Shown: in pieces, positions 5,266 to 5,826 of the stretch
Layout: each line of letters opens with the position of its first letter
Position numbering within the stretch: position 1 is the first letter of the stretch
DNA from: Rhizobiaceae bacterium
GTDB taxonomy: Bacteria; Pseudomonadota; Alphaproteobacteria; Rhizobiales; Rhizobiaceae
DNA: 5,826 bases
Assembly (NCBI GenBank): GCA_913776675.1
Contig: CAJYRE010000105.1
Coordinates: forward strand, 1-5,826
Reading direction: 5' to 3'
Position numbers and translations under genes: made by a program
Notes under the pieces: model-generated
What the model was told of the DNA's origin: nothing
What the model saw: only the letters and a program-made list of their open reading frames with translations
The model's database searches: none

Positions 5266-5289
5266 GTGATGACACAGTTTTTTCATCAC
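5266..5289. promoter_or_regulatory. Inverted repeat upstream of polA
   Basis: GTGATGA (5266-5272) and TCATCAC (5283-5289) form a perfect 7-base inverted repeat with a ten-base centre, between the sRNA promoter and polA. It could be an operator or a leader hairpin; no regulator is suggested by the sequence. I could not identify a convincing polA promoter: TTGCAC at 5297-5302 is a fair -35 without a good -10. Confidence 0.3.
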
Positions 5290-5359
5290 TTCAGTCTTGC
5301 ACGGGTTTCCGCCTTTTCTGGCATGGACCTTTTCATCGCGCCGCGCTATCCATTTTGCC

Positions 5360-5826
5360 ATGAAAAACGGCGATCATCTTTTCCTTGTTGACGGCTCCGG
5401 CTTTATTTTCCGGGCTTTCCATGCGCTTCCGGCGCTGACCCGCAAATCCGACGGCCTGCCCGTCGGGGCAGTTTCGGGCTTCTGCAATATGATGTGGAAG
5501 CTTCTGACCGAAGCGCGCGACACCTCCGTGGGCGTCACACCGACCCATCTGGCGGTGATTTTCGACTATTCGTCGAAAACTTTCCGCAAGGAAATTTATC
5601 CAGAGTACAAGGCCAACCGCTCGGCACCGCCGGAAGAGTTGATTCCGCAATTCGGGCTGATCCGCCAGGCCACCCGCGCTTTCAACCTTCCGTGTATTGA
5701 AACCGAAGGCTTTGAGGCCGACGATATTATTGCCACCTATGCCCGCAAGGCCGAGGCGCTGGGGGCGGATGTCACCATTGTCTCATCCGACAAGGATTTG
5801 ATGCAGCTCGTCACCGCCAATGTCCA
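5360..5826 (+). CDS. polA: DNA polymerase I, N-terminal 5'-3' exonuclease domain, cut by window edge
   Basis: The first 155 codons of polA. The protein removes RNA primers and flaps from Okazaki fragments and fills gaps in DNA repair. The part seen is the FEN-like 5'-3' exonuclease with its metal-binding acidic residues in place: VDGSGFIFRAFHA (Asp11), FDYSSKTFRKEIYPEYKANR (Asp69, with Lys84 and Arg87 of the helical arch), GFEADDIIATYA (Glu119, Asp121, Asp122) and SSDKDLMQLV (Asp144, Asp146). Spacing is the same as in Taq polymerase, shifted by two residues. The 3'-5' exonuclease and polymerase domains lie outside the window. The ATG at 5360 has no Shine-Dalgarno; it is kept because the conserved domain starts a few residues later and no in-frame start lies close upstream. 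It is transcribed away from the sRNA and MarR gene. Confidence 0.97.
   Translation, partial: MKNGDHLFLVDGSGFIFRAFHALPALTRKSDGLPVGAVSGFCNMMWKLLTEARDTSVGVTPTHLAVIFDYSSKTFRKEIYPEYKANRSAPPEELIPQFGLIRQATRAFNLPCIETEGFEADDIIATYARKAEALGADVTIVSSDKDLMQLVTANV

Noticed and set aside
4853..5275. A 140-codon minus-strand frame spanning the sRNA and the MarR N-terminus
   Set aside because: It overlaps the well-supported MarR gene in another frame and runs through the sRNA hairpins and terminator. It has no recognisable domain.
5323..5391. A 22-codon frame overlapping the polA start (possible leader peptide)
   Set aside because: It has no ribosome binding site and its frame offers no attenuation-like structure.

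Overview
The window looks like chromosomal DNA of an alphaproteobacterium of the order Rhizobiales, most likely the Brucella/Ochrobactrum group or a close relative. The reasons are a moderately GC-rich base composition, the PolA and penicillin-binding protein sequences, a sigma-EcfG type promoter, and dispersed repeats of a kind I associate with this order. Species level is inference. I see no plasmid, phage, IS or CRISPR features.

Layout, left to right. (1) 1-1333, minus: the first 444 codons of a class A (bifunctional) penicillin-binding protein, cut by the left edge. (2) 1334-1650: a divergent intergenic region of about 317 bases. It holds a weak candidate promoter for the PBP, an orphan Shine-Dalgarno-like AAGGAG, half of a dispersed repeat, and an excellent sigma-EcfG promoter facing right. 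(3) 1651-1974, plus: a 107-residue DUF883/YqjD-like C-tail-anchored protein, probably in the general stress regulon. (4) 2043-2075: a two-way terminator shared with the convergent gene. (5) 2079-2543, minus: a YbaK-family aminoacyl-tRNA deacylase. (6) 2544-3062: a 519-base non-coding stretch. In order it holds a plus-strand sigma70-like promoter, an 18-base perfect palindrome of FixK/FNR type, a good plus-strand terminator with no gene in front of it (so a candidate small RNA), a dispersed repeat ending in a long hairpin, and the terminator of the next minus gene. (7) 3063-4451, minus: an M20 metallopeptidase (dipeptidase type). (8) 4528-4980, minus: a MarR-family regulator with a terminator overlapping its stop codon and a promoter placed for a leaderless mRNA. 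(9) 4981-5359: 379 bases holding a minus-strand small RNA of about 150 nt whose three hairpin loops all carry runs of C, very likely the rhizobial alpha-r7 (Smr7C) family. (10) 5360-5826, plus: the first 155 codons of polA (5'-3' exonuclease domain), cut by the right edge.

The protein genes are housekeeping functions (cell wall synthesis, translation quality control, peptide breakdown, DNA repair) and do not form one pathway. The interest lies between them: one probable known-family sRNA, one possible unannotated sRNA, and good regulatory sites. I found no convincing new multi-gene system.
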